From: Bacteroidota bacterium
Lineage (GTDB): Bacteria > Bacteroidota > Bacteroidia > Flavobacteriales > Flavobacteriaceae
DNA length: 64,000 nucleotides
Reading direction: 5' to 3'
NCBI GenBank assembly: GCA_947460615.1
Contig: CANHHG010000002.1
Span: 20,451-84,450 of the forward strand
Part shown: positions 27,631 to 36,970 of the stretch, one piece after another
Layout of the letters: each line of letters begins with the position of its first letter
Position numbering within the stretch: the first letter of the stretch is position 1
Program-made: the position numbers and the translations under genes
The notes under the pieces: model-generated
Seen by the model: only the letters and a program-made list of their open reading frames with translations
What the model was told of the DNA's origin: nothing
Databases searched by the model: none

Positions 27631-28530
27631 ATGCAAGAAAATCCACTTGTATCAATAATTTGCTTGGCTTACAATCACGAGAATTTTGTGGTAGAGACTT
27701 TGAATTCTGTTATACAACAAAATTACCAACCAATTGAGTTAATAATTGTGGATGATTACAGTAAGGATAGAACTAAGTTGGAGATTAATAATTGGCTATT
27801 ATCTCATCCTGAAGTACAATTTATTGCCAATGAATTTAATATTGGAAATACCAAATCATTTAATAACGCACTAAAAATTGCTAAAGGAGAGTATATAATT
27901 GATTTAGCAGCAGACGATTTATTACTACCCAATGGTATTCAAATGCAGGTTAATGCATTCCAAAAAAGTAAATTCAAAAACCTAGGTGTCGTGTATGGAA
28001 ATGCTGAAATTATCAATGAAGACGGGAGTTTTAATTCCTTTTACTTCCCCGTTGATAAAAATGGAAAAGTAATTTCAAAAAGAATTATTGGCGATATTTA
28101 TAGCTCTGTGTTATCAACAGGAGATAGTATTTGTTCTGTATCGGCGTTGATTAAAAAAAGCGTATTTGACTTCTTGGGCGGCTACGATGAAACTTTAGCC
28201 TATGAAGATTTGGATTCTTGGATCAGAGCTTCGAGGGAATATGAATTTGATTTTATAGATGAAGTATTAGTCCGAAAAAGAATGGTTACCAACTCATTAG
28301 GGTCTAATTTTTATAAGAAAAAACACAAAATCAATATCTCAACTTATAAAATTCTTAAAAAGGGAATAAAATTAAATCGTTCAAAAATGGAGGATTTGGC
28401 ACTTCTAAAAAGAGTTCATCACGAAATTATTCACTCTTTTAGAAATCAAAGTTGGACTTTGCTAATTAAAAATATAAATCTCAAATTGGTCATTTCATGG
28501 AGAATAAATTTCAAGAACTATTCGGATTAA
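27631..28530 (+). CDS. Family 2 glycosyltransferase
   Basis: A 299-residue GT-A enzyme with a textbook N-terminus (VSIICLAYNHENFVVETLNS, VDDYSKD), metal-binding LAADDLLLP and the acceptor motif YEDLDSWIRAS. It is the only rightward gene inside the leftward part of the cluster. It is flanked closely by a divergent GT4 gene and overlaps the convergent acyltransferase gene by 4 bp. Donor sugar unknown. Confidence 0.88.
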   Translation: MQENPLVSIICLAYNHENFVVETLNSVIQQNYQPIELIIVDDYSKDRTKLEINNWLLSHPEVQFIANEFNIGNTKSFNNALKIAKGEYIIDLAADDLLLPNGIQMQVNAFQKSKFKNLGVVYGNAEIINEDGSFNSFYFPVDKNGKVISKRIIGDIYSSVLSTGDSICSVSALIKKSVFDFLGGYDETLAYEDLDSWIRASREYEFDFIDEVLVRKRMVTNSLGSNFYKKKHKINISTYKILKKGIKLNRSKMEDLALLKRVHHEIIHSFRNQSWTLLIKNINLKLVISWRINFKNYSD

Positions 28531-29588
28531 TGGCTATTTTTTCTAATCCATCTATTTAGTGGGGTTTCGATGTAAAGATACAGTACAATTGAAATTAAAT
28601 TTAAAGAGATAAATTTAAACCACTGATTTGAAGCAATTTTATTTAAAATAGTAACGAATATTCCAAGGTGAATTAGATAGAAAATATAGGAACTTTTACC
28701 TAATAATTGTAGCGCTTTGGAACTTAAAAAATCGGAAATTAAAGTCTTTTCTTTTATTAATCCGAGAAACAAAGGCGCTATTCCAATAACAGGTAATACA
28801 ATTGTATTTATTGCTTTTCCAGTCAGTGTATCAACTCCAAAGCCACTTTCACCATTCAATGAAACAAGAGCGCAAATACTGAGGATAATTCCTAATAATC
28901 CGAAATAAGTCATCCCTTTAAATATTGACGAATATTTTCTAATTAATAAAGCTAATCCTATACCTACAAAAAATTCTGAAATTCTTCCGAAGAAAGTGAA
29001 ATCCAACATGAAACTAGTCGATTTCATAAAACCATTATACTCAAATCCACTAAAATAAGTAACCAATAAAAGTCCCAACCCAATAAAAATCAAAGGAACT
29101 AAAATTAGATAAACCCTACTTTTACTGATTAGAATAAAAAAAATAGGAGCTGTAAAATAGAACACTTCTTCCACAGTTAGGGACCAACCTTGGGCAATTC
29201 CCGTAAATTTAAGATCGTCTGAGAAGCCTTTTAAAAAAGTTATATTATAAAAATAATTATATAAATCAATCCAAGTATTCTGAGAATAAACAAATGCAAA
29301 AAATACAAATGTAAGAGAGGTTAGAATAAAATACATTGGATAAATTCTAGCTACCCGTTTAATTATATAATTTTTGAAATTAAAATTAGGTTCATCAAAA
29401 TACCGGTTACAAATTAGAAAGCCACTCAATACAAAGAAAACCGTAACGCCAATATGAAACTCATTAAAAAAATCGTGAATATTTTTTCCGAATATTTCAA
29501 TTGAAAAAGGATTGAAGTGATGGATATAAACCATAAATGCGGCAATCGCTCGAATTCCTGTTAGCGCCGGAAAATTGACCTTATTCAT
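28527..29588 (-). CDS. Acyltransferase family 3 membrane protein
   Basis: A 353-residue inner-membrane O-acyltransferase (OafA/NodX type) with about ten membrane helices. The N-terminal helix has LTGIRAIAAFMVYIHHFNPF with the catalytic His pair, and FFVLSGFLI follows in the second helix. It probably O-acetylates the polysaccharide built by the surrounding enzymes. There is no C-terminal SGNH domain. Its start overlaps the end of the flippase gene by 8 bp, so the two are translationally coupled. Confidence 0.9.
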   Translation of the reverse strand: MNKVNFPALTGIRAIAAFMVYIHHFNPFSIEIFGKNIHDFFNEFHIGVTVFFVLSGFLICNRYFDEPNFNFKNYIIKRVARIYPMYFILTSLTFVFFAFVYSQNTWIDLYNYFYNITFLKGFSDDLKFTGIAQGWSLTVEEVFYFTAPIFFILISKSRVYLILVPLIFIGLGLLLVTYFSGFEYNGFMKSTSFMLDFTFFGRISEFFVGIGLALLIRKYSSIFKGMTYFGLLGIILSICALVSLNGESGFGVDTLTGKAINTIVLPVIGIAPLFLGLIKEKTLISDFLSSKALQLLGKSSYIFYLIHLGIFVTILNKIASNQWFKFISLNLISIVLYLYIETPLNRWIRKNSH

Positions 29589-31083
29589 TGCGTTTAAATT
29601 TGTTTTTAATCTTTATTAAATAAGGATAAATAGCCACTCGATTGTTTAATTCTTTATAAGAATAGAGCATTGAAAAAACTAAAATTAGGCCTAGAGGATA
29701 GTATGCATAAGGATAATCAATTGTAAAAGTGATCGTGCATGCAGCTATACCAATCAATAAGCTAATCAATAGTATCTTCAAAGTGTCTTTTCTAATTGAA
29801 AAATCGTATTTGTTTTTCAAAATTGGAATTATATAGCATCCATACAGTATAAATTGAATTAAACTAGCGATTCCAATTCCTACTAATCCGAAATAATGAT
29901 AGAAAAAAACAGTTGTAACTAATAGGAATATATCACTGATTATCTCTTGCTTAAAATACAATTTGTTATCCCCTTTTGCTAATATTACAAACGCTAATGG
30001 CCAAATAATTGCTTTTATAATTATTGCAAATAAAGCGGCTTTAAAAATCAACAAAACACCTAAAAAATGATTCGAATAAAGCAATTTTATTATAACTGGA
30101 CCACAAAAATACATGAAAATTATAGCTGGAGTAATCAATAACAATCCCATTTCAATTTGATCGTTAACTAGTTCTTTAACTTTGGAATTGTCATTTTGAA
30201 CTTCGGTAATTCTGGGATAAAAATCGGTTCCCATAGCATTAAAAATAAGGCCAACATAGGAAATTAAAATCACAGAACTTACCTCAAATAATCCTAATAT
30301 TTCGGTACTAGAACCATTTACATTCAAGTATAATTTTATCAGATAGCTGCATATTTGCCCGAAAATTACATTAATAGAAAGTAAAAATCCCATTTTTATT
30401 AATGGTTTTCCTTTTTGAAATGTTTCAGCAAAAGAAAGAGAAACTTTATCGATTGGAATCTTTCTAGTAAAATAGAAGTTCACTAGTAAATTGATAAAAC
30501 TAGACACCAAAATAACCGCAATGATTCCATCAAATTTAAAAAAATAACAGATTGGAACAGAAGCCAATGTAATTAAAATAGAACTTAAAACATTTGAAAT
30601 AGCAATTGATTTTACCATACGTAGTCCTTGTAATAGTGCAACGCGGGTAGAAGTTAAATTTGCAAAAACATAATTAACGGATAGGGCAATAAACCACAAA
30701 TAATATTCAGAGGTTCCAAAAGTTAATTTACTAAGCAACTTAGAAAAAATGATGGTCACCAATGCTCCAAAAATACTTGCTATAATAGCCCATCGTTGAA
30801 GAACTATAAATCGTTTTGAAAATTGATCTTGATCCTTTTCAGCATAGGCTAAACTGACTTCGCGCACTCCAGTAATATTGATTCCAAAGCTAGTAAAAGA
30901 GCTAATAATCGCAACTGTAGTGTTTAACAATCCTACAATTCCAATACCAAAAGGACCTATAAAAATGGCCACAAACTTAGAACCTACAATACTGACCAAT
31001 ATTTTCATCACTTGTGCAAGCCCAAATATGCCGGTAGCCTTTAGAATCGTTTTATGTGAATTATCTTTGTTTATTATTTCCAT
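29581..31083 (-). CDS. Wzx-type polysaccharide flippase
   Basis: A 500-residue polytopic protein of the MOP/PST superfamily with twelve or more membrane helices. The N-terminal part (ATGIFGLAQVMKILVSIVGS, then FIGPFGIGIVGLLNTT) fits O-antigen translocases that flip undecaprenyl-linked repeat units. No Wzy polymerase or ligase is recognisable in the window. It abuts the upstream glycosyltransferase-like gene without a gap and overlaps the acyltransferase gene. Confidence 0.9.
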   Translation of the reverse strand: MEIINKDNSHKTILKATGIFGLAQVMKILVSIVGSKFVAIFIGPFGIGIVGLLNTTVAIISSFTSFGINITGVREVSLAYAEKDQDQFSKRFIVLQRWAIIASIFGALVTIIFSKLLSKLTFGTSEYYLWFIALSVNYVFANLTSTRVALLQGLRMVKSIAISNVLSSILITLASVPICYFFKFDGIIAVILVSSFINLLVNFYFTRKIPIDKVSLSFAETFQKGKPLIKMGFLLSINVIFGQICSYLIKLYLNVNGSSTEILGLFEVSSVILISYVGLIFNAMGTDFYPRITEVQNDNSKVKELVNDQIEMGLLLITPAIIFMYFCGPVIIKLLYSNHFLGVLLIFKAALFAIIIKAIIWPLAFVILAKGDNKLYFKQEIISDIFLLVTTVFFYHYFGLVGIGIASLIQFILYGCYIIPILKNKYDFSIRKDTLKILLISLLIGIAACTITFTIDYPYAYYPLGLILVFSMLYSYKELNNRVAIYPYLIKIKNKFKRNE

Positions 31084-32100
31084 TTAGTCAATATTACAGC
31101 CGAAAGTTAAATATTGATTTTTAAATTCGGAAACCCATTTTTTCCATTCCGAATTAGACGCTTCAGGAAGATTAGCTCCAACTAATAATTCTTCGATTTT
31201 ATTTTGATTTAAATCTTTTGGAAAGTTTTCCATTGGATCAAAAACGTCATTAAACCATGCTTGATTTACAATTTTATTGAAAGCAAAAAGGTCTAAATTA
31301 ACTTTTTCATATTTTTTACCTTGATTACTCGCAGAAGAAAGGAAGCCTGTTTTCATTAATTCTGTATTGGTAAACCCAAAAAATTGTTGCTTTTTTTTAC
31401 TAGCAATATATTTAACGGCGTTACTCAACTGAAGTCCTTCATCAACTTTATTATTATGATTTTTCCATAATTTCAAAAAATATTTCTTTTTAAAAATAGC
31501 TCCTGAAGTTGCATAAATAGTATAATAATTTAATAACCGATCCAAAGAATAAATCCCTAGTAAAGTTAGTATTTTTCTAATTTTAAAACGGTGGATTCTG
31601 AAAACTAAGTTAAATAAAAAAGGATTTTTAGTATATAGATTTGGAGTAAATATAGAATATTCATCATTAAATTGATAACTTTTCTTGGGCAATAAATTTG
31701 GATTTCCAAGCCAACATAATTTCAACATTTTAATTTTATCAGATTCTAATTTCAACCTGATCTTATTTAAATTAAAGGGTGTTGTAAACCAAAAATCATC
31801 TTCAATAAAAAGAAAATAATTAGATGCGTTTTCCGCAGCGCTTAACCACAAATCAATAGGTATTTTGGGATTTACAACAAGATCTTCATTTAGAATTGCT
31901 TTGGATTTTTCAAGATATAAATCAGATTTTAAAATAACAATACCCGGGTATTTATCCACCAATTTATCAAGGTATTTTTGAGGAGTTCCATCGTCTAATA
32001 CAATAATATTGAAATCATTATCTAAAATATTTAAATGTATACTTTGAATACATCTGTCCAAATAATAGGGTCTATTAAATGATTTGATTAAAAGATCCAT
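31084..32100 (-). CDS. Glycosyltransferase-like protein (GT2 fold)
   Basis: A 338-residue protein with a GT-A style N-terminus (LLIKSFNRPYYLDRCIQSI, VLDDGTPQ) and an acidic FIEDDFWF where the metal-binding DxD usually is. The remaining ~200 residues do not match a family I recognise and are Lys/Asn/Leu rich. It overlaps the upstream aminotransferase gene by 13 bp and abuts the flippase gene, so it is an integral part of the operon. A transferase role in glycan assembly is likely but less certain than for its neighbours. Confidence 0.72.
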   Translation of the reverse strand: MDLLIKSFNRPYYLDRCIQSIHLNILDNDFNIIVLDDGTPQKYLDKLVDKYPGIVILKSDLYLEKSKAILNEDLVVNPKIPIDLWLSAAENASNYFLFIEDDFWFTTPFNLNKIRLKLESDKIKMLKLCWLGNPNLLPKKSYQFNDEYSIFTPNLYTKNPFLFNLVFRIHRFKIRKILTLLGIYSLDRLLNYYTIYATSGAIFKKKYFLKLWKNHNNKVDEGLQLSNAVKYIASKKKQQFFGFTNTELMKTGFLSSASNQGKKYEKVNLDLFAFNKIVNQAWFNDVFDPMENFPKDLNQNKIEELLVGANLPEASNSEWKKWVSEFKNQYLTFGCNID

Positions 32101-33182
32101 GAATTCATTTTTTGTATCACAAAATCAACTTCTTCAACAGTCATTACTGGGCTAATTGGCAAACTCAAAACCTCATCATGTATTTTCTCTGTAATGGGCA
32201 ATTGCAAATTATTCCATTGCGTAAATGCCTTTTGAAGATGAGGAGCAACAGGATAATGTATCAATGTTTCAATTCCATTTTGCTTTAAATAATCTTGTAA
32301 TTCTCTTCTTTTTGGAGTTCGAATTACAAATAAATGAAAAACGTGGTTGTCAGAAAAATCCCAAAATGGTAGAATCACATTATCATTATTTATTTCTAAT
32401 AAATAACGCTTGGCAATATCTTTTCTAATTTGATTTTCGGTATCTAAATTGCATAATTTCACATTTAAAAATGCAGCTTGAAGCTCGTCTAAACGGGAAT
32501 TAACTCCAATGAAATCATTAGAATATTTAACTTGAGAACCGTAATTTCGAAGAGAAAATAATATTTCGGCCAATTGATCATCATTGGTTATCACTGCGCC
32601 AGCATCTCCTAAAGCACCTAAATTTTTTCCTGGATAAAAACTATAAGCTTGCGTATTTTTGGATTTTTTATTGTTTAAAACCGCTCCATGAGATTGAGCA
32701 GCATCTTCCACTACAATCAAATTATGTTGTTTGGCGATTTCGTTAATAGTATCTAAATCTGCCAATTGTCCATAAAGGTTAACAACTAAAATGGATCTTG
32801 TTTTATTAGTGATTTTTTCAGCTATTAAACTTGGATTTATAGTGTAGGTTTCTAATTGTGGCTCAACTAAAACTGGCACTAAATCAGCTTGGATAATTGA
32901 TAAAATTGTTGCTATATAAGTATTTGCTGGAACAATAACCTCATCCCCTTTTTGCATTTTTCCTAACTCGATATAGGCTTTAAAAATTAAAGTCAATGCA
33001 TCCAATCCATTTCCCACTCCAATACAATGTTTTGCATCACAATAGCTTGCGAAATTTTGTTCAAAAAGTTTTACTTCTTTACCTAATACATACCAACCAC
33101 TATCTAGAACGCTTTTCAATTTATTTTGAAAAGCATTTTCATAGGGTTGATTAATCTTATTCAAGTCAAGAAATTTTATCAT
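32088..33182 (-). CDS. DegT/DnrJ/EryC1-family sugar aminotransferase (FdtB/QdtB-like)
   Basis: A 364-residue PLP enzyme that aminates a nucleotide-linked keto-sugar. It opens with the family start FLDLNKINQPYENAF; GVGNGLDALTLIF, the VEDAAQSHGA aspartate motif and the PLP-lysine segment SFYPGKNLGALGDAG follow. With the FdtA-like isomerase in the same cluster it would give dTDP-3-amino-3,6-dideoxyhexose (Fuc3N or Qui3N type). rmlA/rmlB, needed for the precursor, are not in the window. It overlaps the upstream acyltransferase gene by 4 bp and the downstream gene by 13 bp. Confidence 0.92.
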   Translation of the reverse strand: MIKFLDLNKINQPYENAFQNKLKSVLDSGWYVLGKEVKLFEQNFASYCDAKHCIGVGNGLDALTLIFKAYIELGKMQKGDEVIVPANTYIATILSIIQADLVPVLVEPQLETYTINPSLIAEKITNKTRSILVVNLYGQLADLDTINEIAKQHNLIVVEDAAQSHGAVLNNKKSKNTQAYSFYPGKNLGALGDAGAVITNDDQLAEILFSLRNYGSQVKYSNDFIGVNSRLDELQAAFLNVKLCNLDTENQIRKDIAKRYLLEINNDNVILPFWDFSDNHVFHLFVIRTPKRRELQDYLKQNGIETLIHYPVAPHLQKAFTQWNNLQLPITEKIHDEVLSLPISPVMTVEEVDFVIQKMNSWIF

Positions 33183-34162
33183 ATCAAAATGGAATCTAAT
33201 AGGTGATAATTTGAAGTTTCTATTTCATAAAAATTTTGAACTAGCGTTTGCGCCCCAAAACTCTCTTTCCAAAAATTAATATTTTTTACAATATTCAATC
33301 CATTATTTTCATGTGAAGGACCAAAATCAAAAAACTTTTTCCCTTTAGATACTTCATTGATTAAGAAATCGTATAAATAATCAATACTCCCTAATAAGTT
33401 ATTGTCTTCATTCCCTGAAATGTATTGGGGTTTTATGACATCATTAGTAATAAAAAGAGTAGTTCCGCAAACTAACTTGTCATTGTGATAAACATTAAAA
33501 TGCTTAATATTTTTAGGGAATTTTTCTTTTAAATGTAGAATTTCTTCAATAGAATGTACCGGTTTAGAATTGTATTTCTCCATTAAATTTGGGATCAGGA
33601 TATCGTTCCAAAATAATTCTAAATTCTCTTCTTCTTTAATCACTAAATTTAACTTTTTCCCTCTGTTGATACATTCTCTTCTTGATTTAGAAATCTTAAA
33701 ATTTGAATCTAAATTGATTACCGAAACAGCGTGTTTCATTTTTGTAATTCCTTTACAAATTGAAACTAAATAATCGGTTTCATCTGAAAAAGTATCGCAA
33801 TAAATAGAAGGAATTTTTTTGATGTTAAAAGTTGAAATTGCATTTTCGTTTAAAAATGATAAAATAGACTTAAAGATAAAAATTACATTGTATAATTTTG
33901 AATTTGGAGGTAAAACCAACCCTCCGTAGGTTAATCCTTGATGAGAAAAAACTGTTGCTCCTACTCTATTTGCAGGCAATACGGCAACCAATTTCTCTTG
34001 ATCATAAATCATTAGGGAAAAGTCTTTGAAACGATCAGAATGATATTCCATAAAATCCCTATTGAATAAGAAAGTAGCGTTTTTGGCGGTGCTAATAAAT
34101 GCATTCCAATCATCAAAATATTTAGACTCGTACCGTTTTACTGTGTAATTTTTCAATTTCAA
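33179..34162 (-). CDS. FemAB/GNAT-like acyltransferase
   Basis: A 327-residue soluble protein with the double-GNAT layout of FemAB-like proteins. The first half has SHQGLTYGGLVLPP; the second has YHNDKLVCGTTLF and the C-terminal SIDYLYDFLINEVSKGKKFF, typical for the acetyl-CoA or aminoacyl-tRNA binding fold. First gene of the 34162-28527 operon and directly upstream of the sugar aminotransferase gene. The plausible job is N-acylation of the amino sugar (the role of FdtC/QdtC, which belong to other folds). That function is inference. Confidence 0.75.
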   Translation of the reverse strand: MKLKNYTVKRYESKYFDDWNAFISTAKNATFLFNRDFMEYHSDRFKDFSLMIYDQEKLVAVLPANRVGATVFSHQGLTYGGLVLPPNSKLYNVIFIFKSILSFLNENAISTFNIKKIPSIYCDTFSDETDYLVSICKGITKMKHAVSVINLDSNFKISKSRRECINRGKKLNLVIKEEENLELFWNDILIPNLMEKYNSKPVHSIEEILHLKEKFPKNIKHFNVYHNDKLVCGTTLFITNDVIKPQYISGNEDNNLLGSIDYLYDFLINEVSKGKKFFDFGPSHENNGLNIVKNINFWKESFGAQTLVQNFYEIETSNYHLLDSILI

Positions 34163-34252
34163 TTTTTAAACATTGGAAAATTAATCATTTAATTTTATTC
34201 GAACATTATTTTATTAAAATAAATTAGTATTTTTAATCAATTATTTTAAATA

Positions 34253-36058
34253 ATGAAACAACTGATTCAAAACGCTCTTATTGCGAGTTTATTACTTATC
34301 ACAAGTGCCATTTTTGGTCAAGACGTATCATTATTCCAACAATTTAATGGAAAATATGATTTTGTTTTTATTGGTAACACCCTAAATCCAATAGAAAATT
34401 CATTTCAAACAACACCTGCTGTATTAACGTCCTCTTCCGCACAATTGTCCTTAAATACCAATGACGAAATTGAAAAGGCTTATTTGTATTGGGCTGGTTG
34501 TGGAACCGGTGACTTTGAAGTGAAATTAAATGGCCAAATTATTAGACCTGATAGAACTTTTAGTCTACAAAGAGTAGTGTCAAATCTTGTTTTTGATTAT
34601 TTTAGTGCTTTCAAAGATATAACAAATCAAGTTCAAGCCTCAGGGAACGGGACCTATACACTCTCAGATCTTGATGTTTCCTCTTTTATAGATTTTCATT
34701 CACAGCGAAGTACAAATTTTGCTGGATGGGCCATTATTGTAGTATACAAAAATCCAAATTTATCTTTAAATCAATTGAATGTTTATGACGGAATGCAAGC
34801 TGTTCCGGACGAAGTAAATATCACGTTAAATAGTTTAAATGTAATTGATAATAATGATGCAAAAATAGGTTTTCTAGCATGGGAGGGAGATTCAGGAATT
34901 GCTGTAAATGAAACACTTCGAATCAATGGATCTCCTATTGGCAATCCACCTCTAAATCCTGTAAATAATGCCTTTAATGGCACAAATAGTTTGACCAATT
35001 CCAACCTATTGTACAACATGGATTTGGATGTATATCCTATACAAAATAATATTTCTGTTGGTGATACATCAGCTCAAATTCAGCTTACTTCAAGTCAGGA
35101 TTTTGTAATGATCAATGCAATTGTAACCAAATTAAATAGCCAACTTCCAGATGCCATAATTGGGATAAACAGTATAGACAAACAGTGTGACTCTAGGGCA
35201 ATTACAATAAGTTATAGAGTAACCAACCCAAATTCTACGGCTATTTTACCTTCCAATACACCTATTTCAATATATGCAAATGATGTTTATTTGAGAACGA
35301 TCAATACTCAAACAAGCATCCCTATTGATGGTGAAGAAATAGGGGTAGTTACTGTGGTAATTCCAAACTCAATCCCAAATAATTTTAATATCAAATTAGC
35401 TGTAGATGAAACCGAAACTGGGACCGGAATTGTTCCAGAAATAAACGAAATAAATAACAAATCTGTGAGTCCGGTGGTGCTTTCAAGATCGCCCTCATTC
35501 CAATTTGTACCAAATTTAGAATCTTGTAATCTTGGAAATTCAAAGGGCCTATTTAATTTCTCCGATTATGAAGGATTGGTAAAAACAATAATTTCGGATC
35601 GTGTGGGCTTTTTTGAGTCATTATCAAACGCCCAAAATAACATCAATCAAATTCTAAATACCACAAATTATATTGCATTGACTACTCCTAAAACTATATT
35701 TATCCGTTTGGATAATGGAGAAGGTTGCTACAGTGTTACGTCTTTTGTGTTAACAACAAAAAATTGTCCTCCAATTGTCAATAATTTTGTATCACCCGAC
35801 AATGACGGTTTCAATGACACTTTCCATATTGAAGGATTAAAAGACATCTTTTTGAATCATAAAATATCAATTTATAATCGTTGGGGGCAATTAGTTTGGA
35901 CAGGTGATAACAATTCAAATGAATGGGATGGTTTCGCTAATAATGGATTTGTGATGAAAGAGAATCAAATCCCTTCTGGCACCTATTATTATTTAATAGA
36001 ATTAAACGATAATGATTATTCTGAACCATTAACAGGCTATTTGTATTTAACAAAATAG
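34253..36058 (+). CDS. Secreted protein with type B T9SS C-terminal domain
   Basis: A 601-residue exported protein. The signal peptide (MKQLIQNALIASLLLITSAIFG) precedes a beta-rich N-terminal ~280 residues and a CARDB/Ig-like middle part (LPSNTPISIYAND). The last ~95 residues form the gliding-motility-associated type B sorting domain (VSPDNDGFNDTFHIEGL, IYNRWGQLVW, PSGTYYYLIEL, LTGYLYL). The type IX secretion system should therefore export it and release or display it at the surface. It is divergent from the polysaccharide cluster with 90 bp between. A near-consensus TATTTTTA (34228-34235) is a possible -7. Ligand or enzyme activity is not visible. Confidence 0.88.
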   Translation: MKQLIQNALIASLLLITSAIFGQDVSLFQQFNGKYDFVFIGNTLNPIENSFQTTPAVLTSSSAQLSLNTNDEIEKAYLYWAGCGTGDFEVKLNGQIIRPDRTFSLQRVVSNLVFDYFSAFKDITNQVQASGNGTYTLSDLDVSSFIDFHSQRSTNFAGWAIIVVYKNPNLSLNQLNVYDGMQAVPDEVNITLNSLNVIDNNDAKIGFLAWEGDSGIAVNETLRINGSPIGNPPLNPVNNAFNGTNSLTNSNLLYNMDLDVYPIQNNISVGDTSAQIQLTSSQDFVMINAIVTKLNSQLPDAIIGINSIDKQCDSRAITISYRVTNPNSTAILPSNTPISIYANDVYLRTINTQTSIPIDGEEIGVVTVVIPNSIPNNFNIKLAVDETETGTGIVPEINEINNKSVSPVVLSRSPSFQFVPNLESCNLGNSKGLFNFSDYEGLVKTIISDRVGFFESLSNAQNNINQILNTTNYIALTTPKTIFIRLDNGEGCYSVTSFVLTTKNCPPIVNNFVSPDNDGFNDTFHIEGLKDIFLNHKISIYNRWGQLVWTGDNNSNEWDGFANNGFVMKENQIPSGTYYYLIELNDNDYSEPLTGYLYLTK

Positions 36059-36092
36059 TTTTCAATTAATAAATAACCTCAATTTCTCTGAT

Positions 36093-36100
36093 TATATTTG
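36093..36100 (+). promoter_or_regulatory. -7 element of the SPOUT methyltransferase gene
   Basis: TATATTTG, 25 bp before the TTG start codon. No ATG occurs between it and the conserved N-terminus, which supports the TTG start. No TTG at -33. Confidence 0.55.
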
Positions 36101-36125
36101 CATCATATAAATTAACATTCCCATT

Positions 36126-36914
36126 TTGAAACAAATCACATCTGCTCAAAATCCATACATAAAATCCCTTTTACTACTTCAGGAAAAGGCAAAGGCAAGA
36201 AAACAAACCGGTACCTTTTTAATTGAAGGACAAAGAGAAATTTTATTAGCGATTAAAGGCGGTTATCCAATTGAAACCTTATTATTCTACTCGGAATTAA
36301 TTTCGGAGAAGGAAATAGACCAATTAGTTCAAAGCGCAACCAATGTCATTGAAATAAATAAAGACGTTTTTGAAAAATTGGCTTATCGAGAAAGTACAGA
36401 AGGAGTTATTGCTGTAGCTAAATGCAAAAGTTTTGGTTTATCCGATTTAAAACTTAAAGAAAATCCTCTGATTCTAATTGCAGAAGCTCCAGAAAAACCA
36501 GGGAATATTGGCGCTTTATTAAGAACTGCTGATGCAGCAAATCTTGATGCAGTTATTATAGCAAATCCAAATGGAGATTTATATAATCCAAATATTATTC
36601 GTTCCAGTGTGGGCTGTTTGTTTACCAATCAAATAGCAATTGGAACAACTACGGAAATTATTTCGTTTTTGAAAGACAAGAAAATAAGTTTTTATTGCGC
36701 TACATTGCAAAATTCAATTTCTTATCATACTCAAGATTACACAACACCTTCGGCTTTAGTTGTGGGGACAGAAGCTACTGGATTGTCACAAGAATGGCGC
36801 GATGCCGCAACCAAAAATATTATTATTCCTATGCAAGGAGAAATTGATTCAATGAATGTTTCAGTAGCTGCAGCTATTTTAATTTTTGAAGCTAAAAGGC
36901 AACGAGGATTTTAA
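36126..36914 (+). CDS. TrmH/RlmB-family RNA 2'-O-methyltransferase (TTG start)
   Basis: A 262-residue SpoU-class SPOUT methyltransferase that should 2'-O-methylate rRNA or tRNA. The N-terminal substrate-binding domain (LLLLQEKAKARKQTGTFLIE) is followed by the knotted catalytic domain with motif 1 EAPEKPGNIGALLRTADA, motif 2 VVGTEATGL and motif 3 SMNVSVAAAILIFEAKRQR. The start is TTG at 36126: a -7 element lies 25 bp upstream and no ATG intervenes. Target nucleotide cannot be read from the sequence. Confidence 0.9.
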   Translation: MKQITSAQNPYIKSLLLLQEKAKARKQTGTFLIEGQREILLAIKGGYPIETLLFYSELISEKEIDQLVQSATNVIEINKDVFEKLAYRESTEGVIAVAKCKSFGLSDLKLKENPLILIAEAPEKPGNIGALLRTADAANLDAVIIANPNGDLYNPNIIRSSVGCLFTNQIAIGTTTEIISFLKDKKISFYCATLQNSISYHTQDYTTPSALVVGTEATGLSQEWRDAATKNIIIPMQGEIDSMNVSVAAAILIFEAKRQRGF

Positions 36915-36970
36915 ATAATTTTTAATAATTAACATTTGCACAACTAATAACTTATTCATAATTTTAAAAA

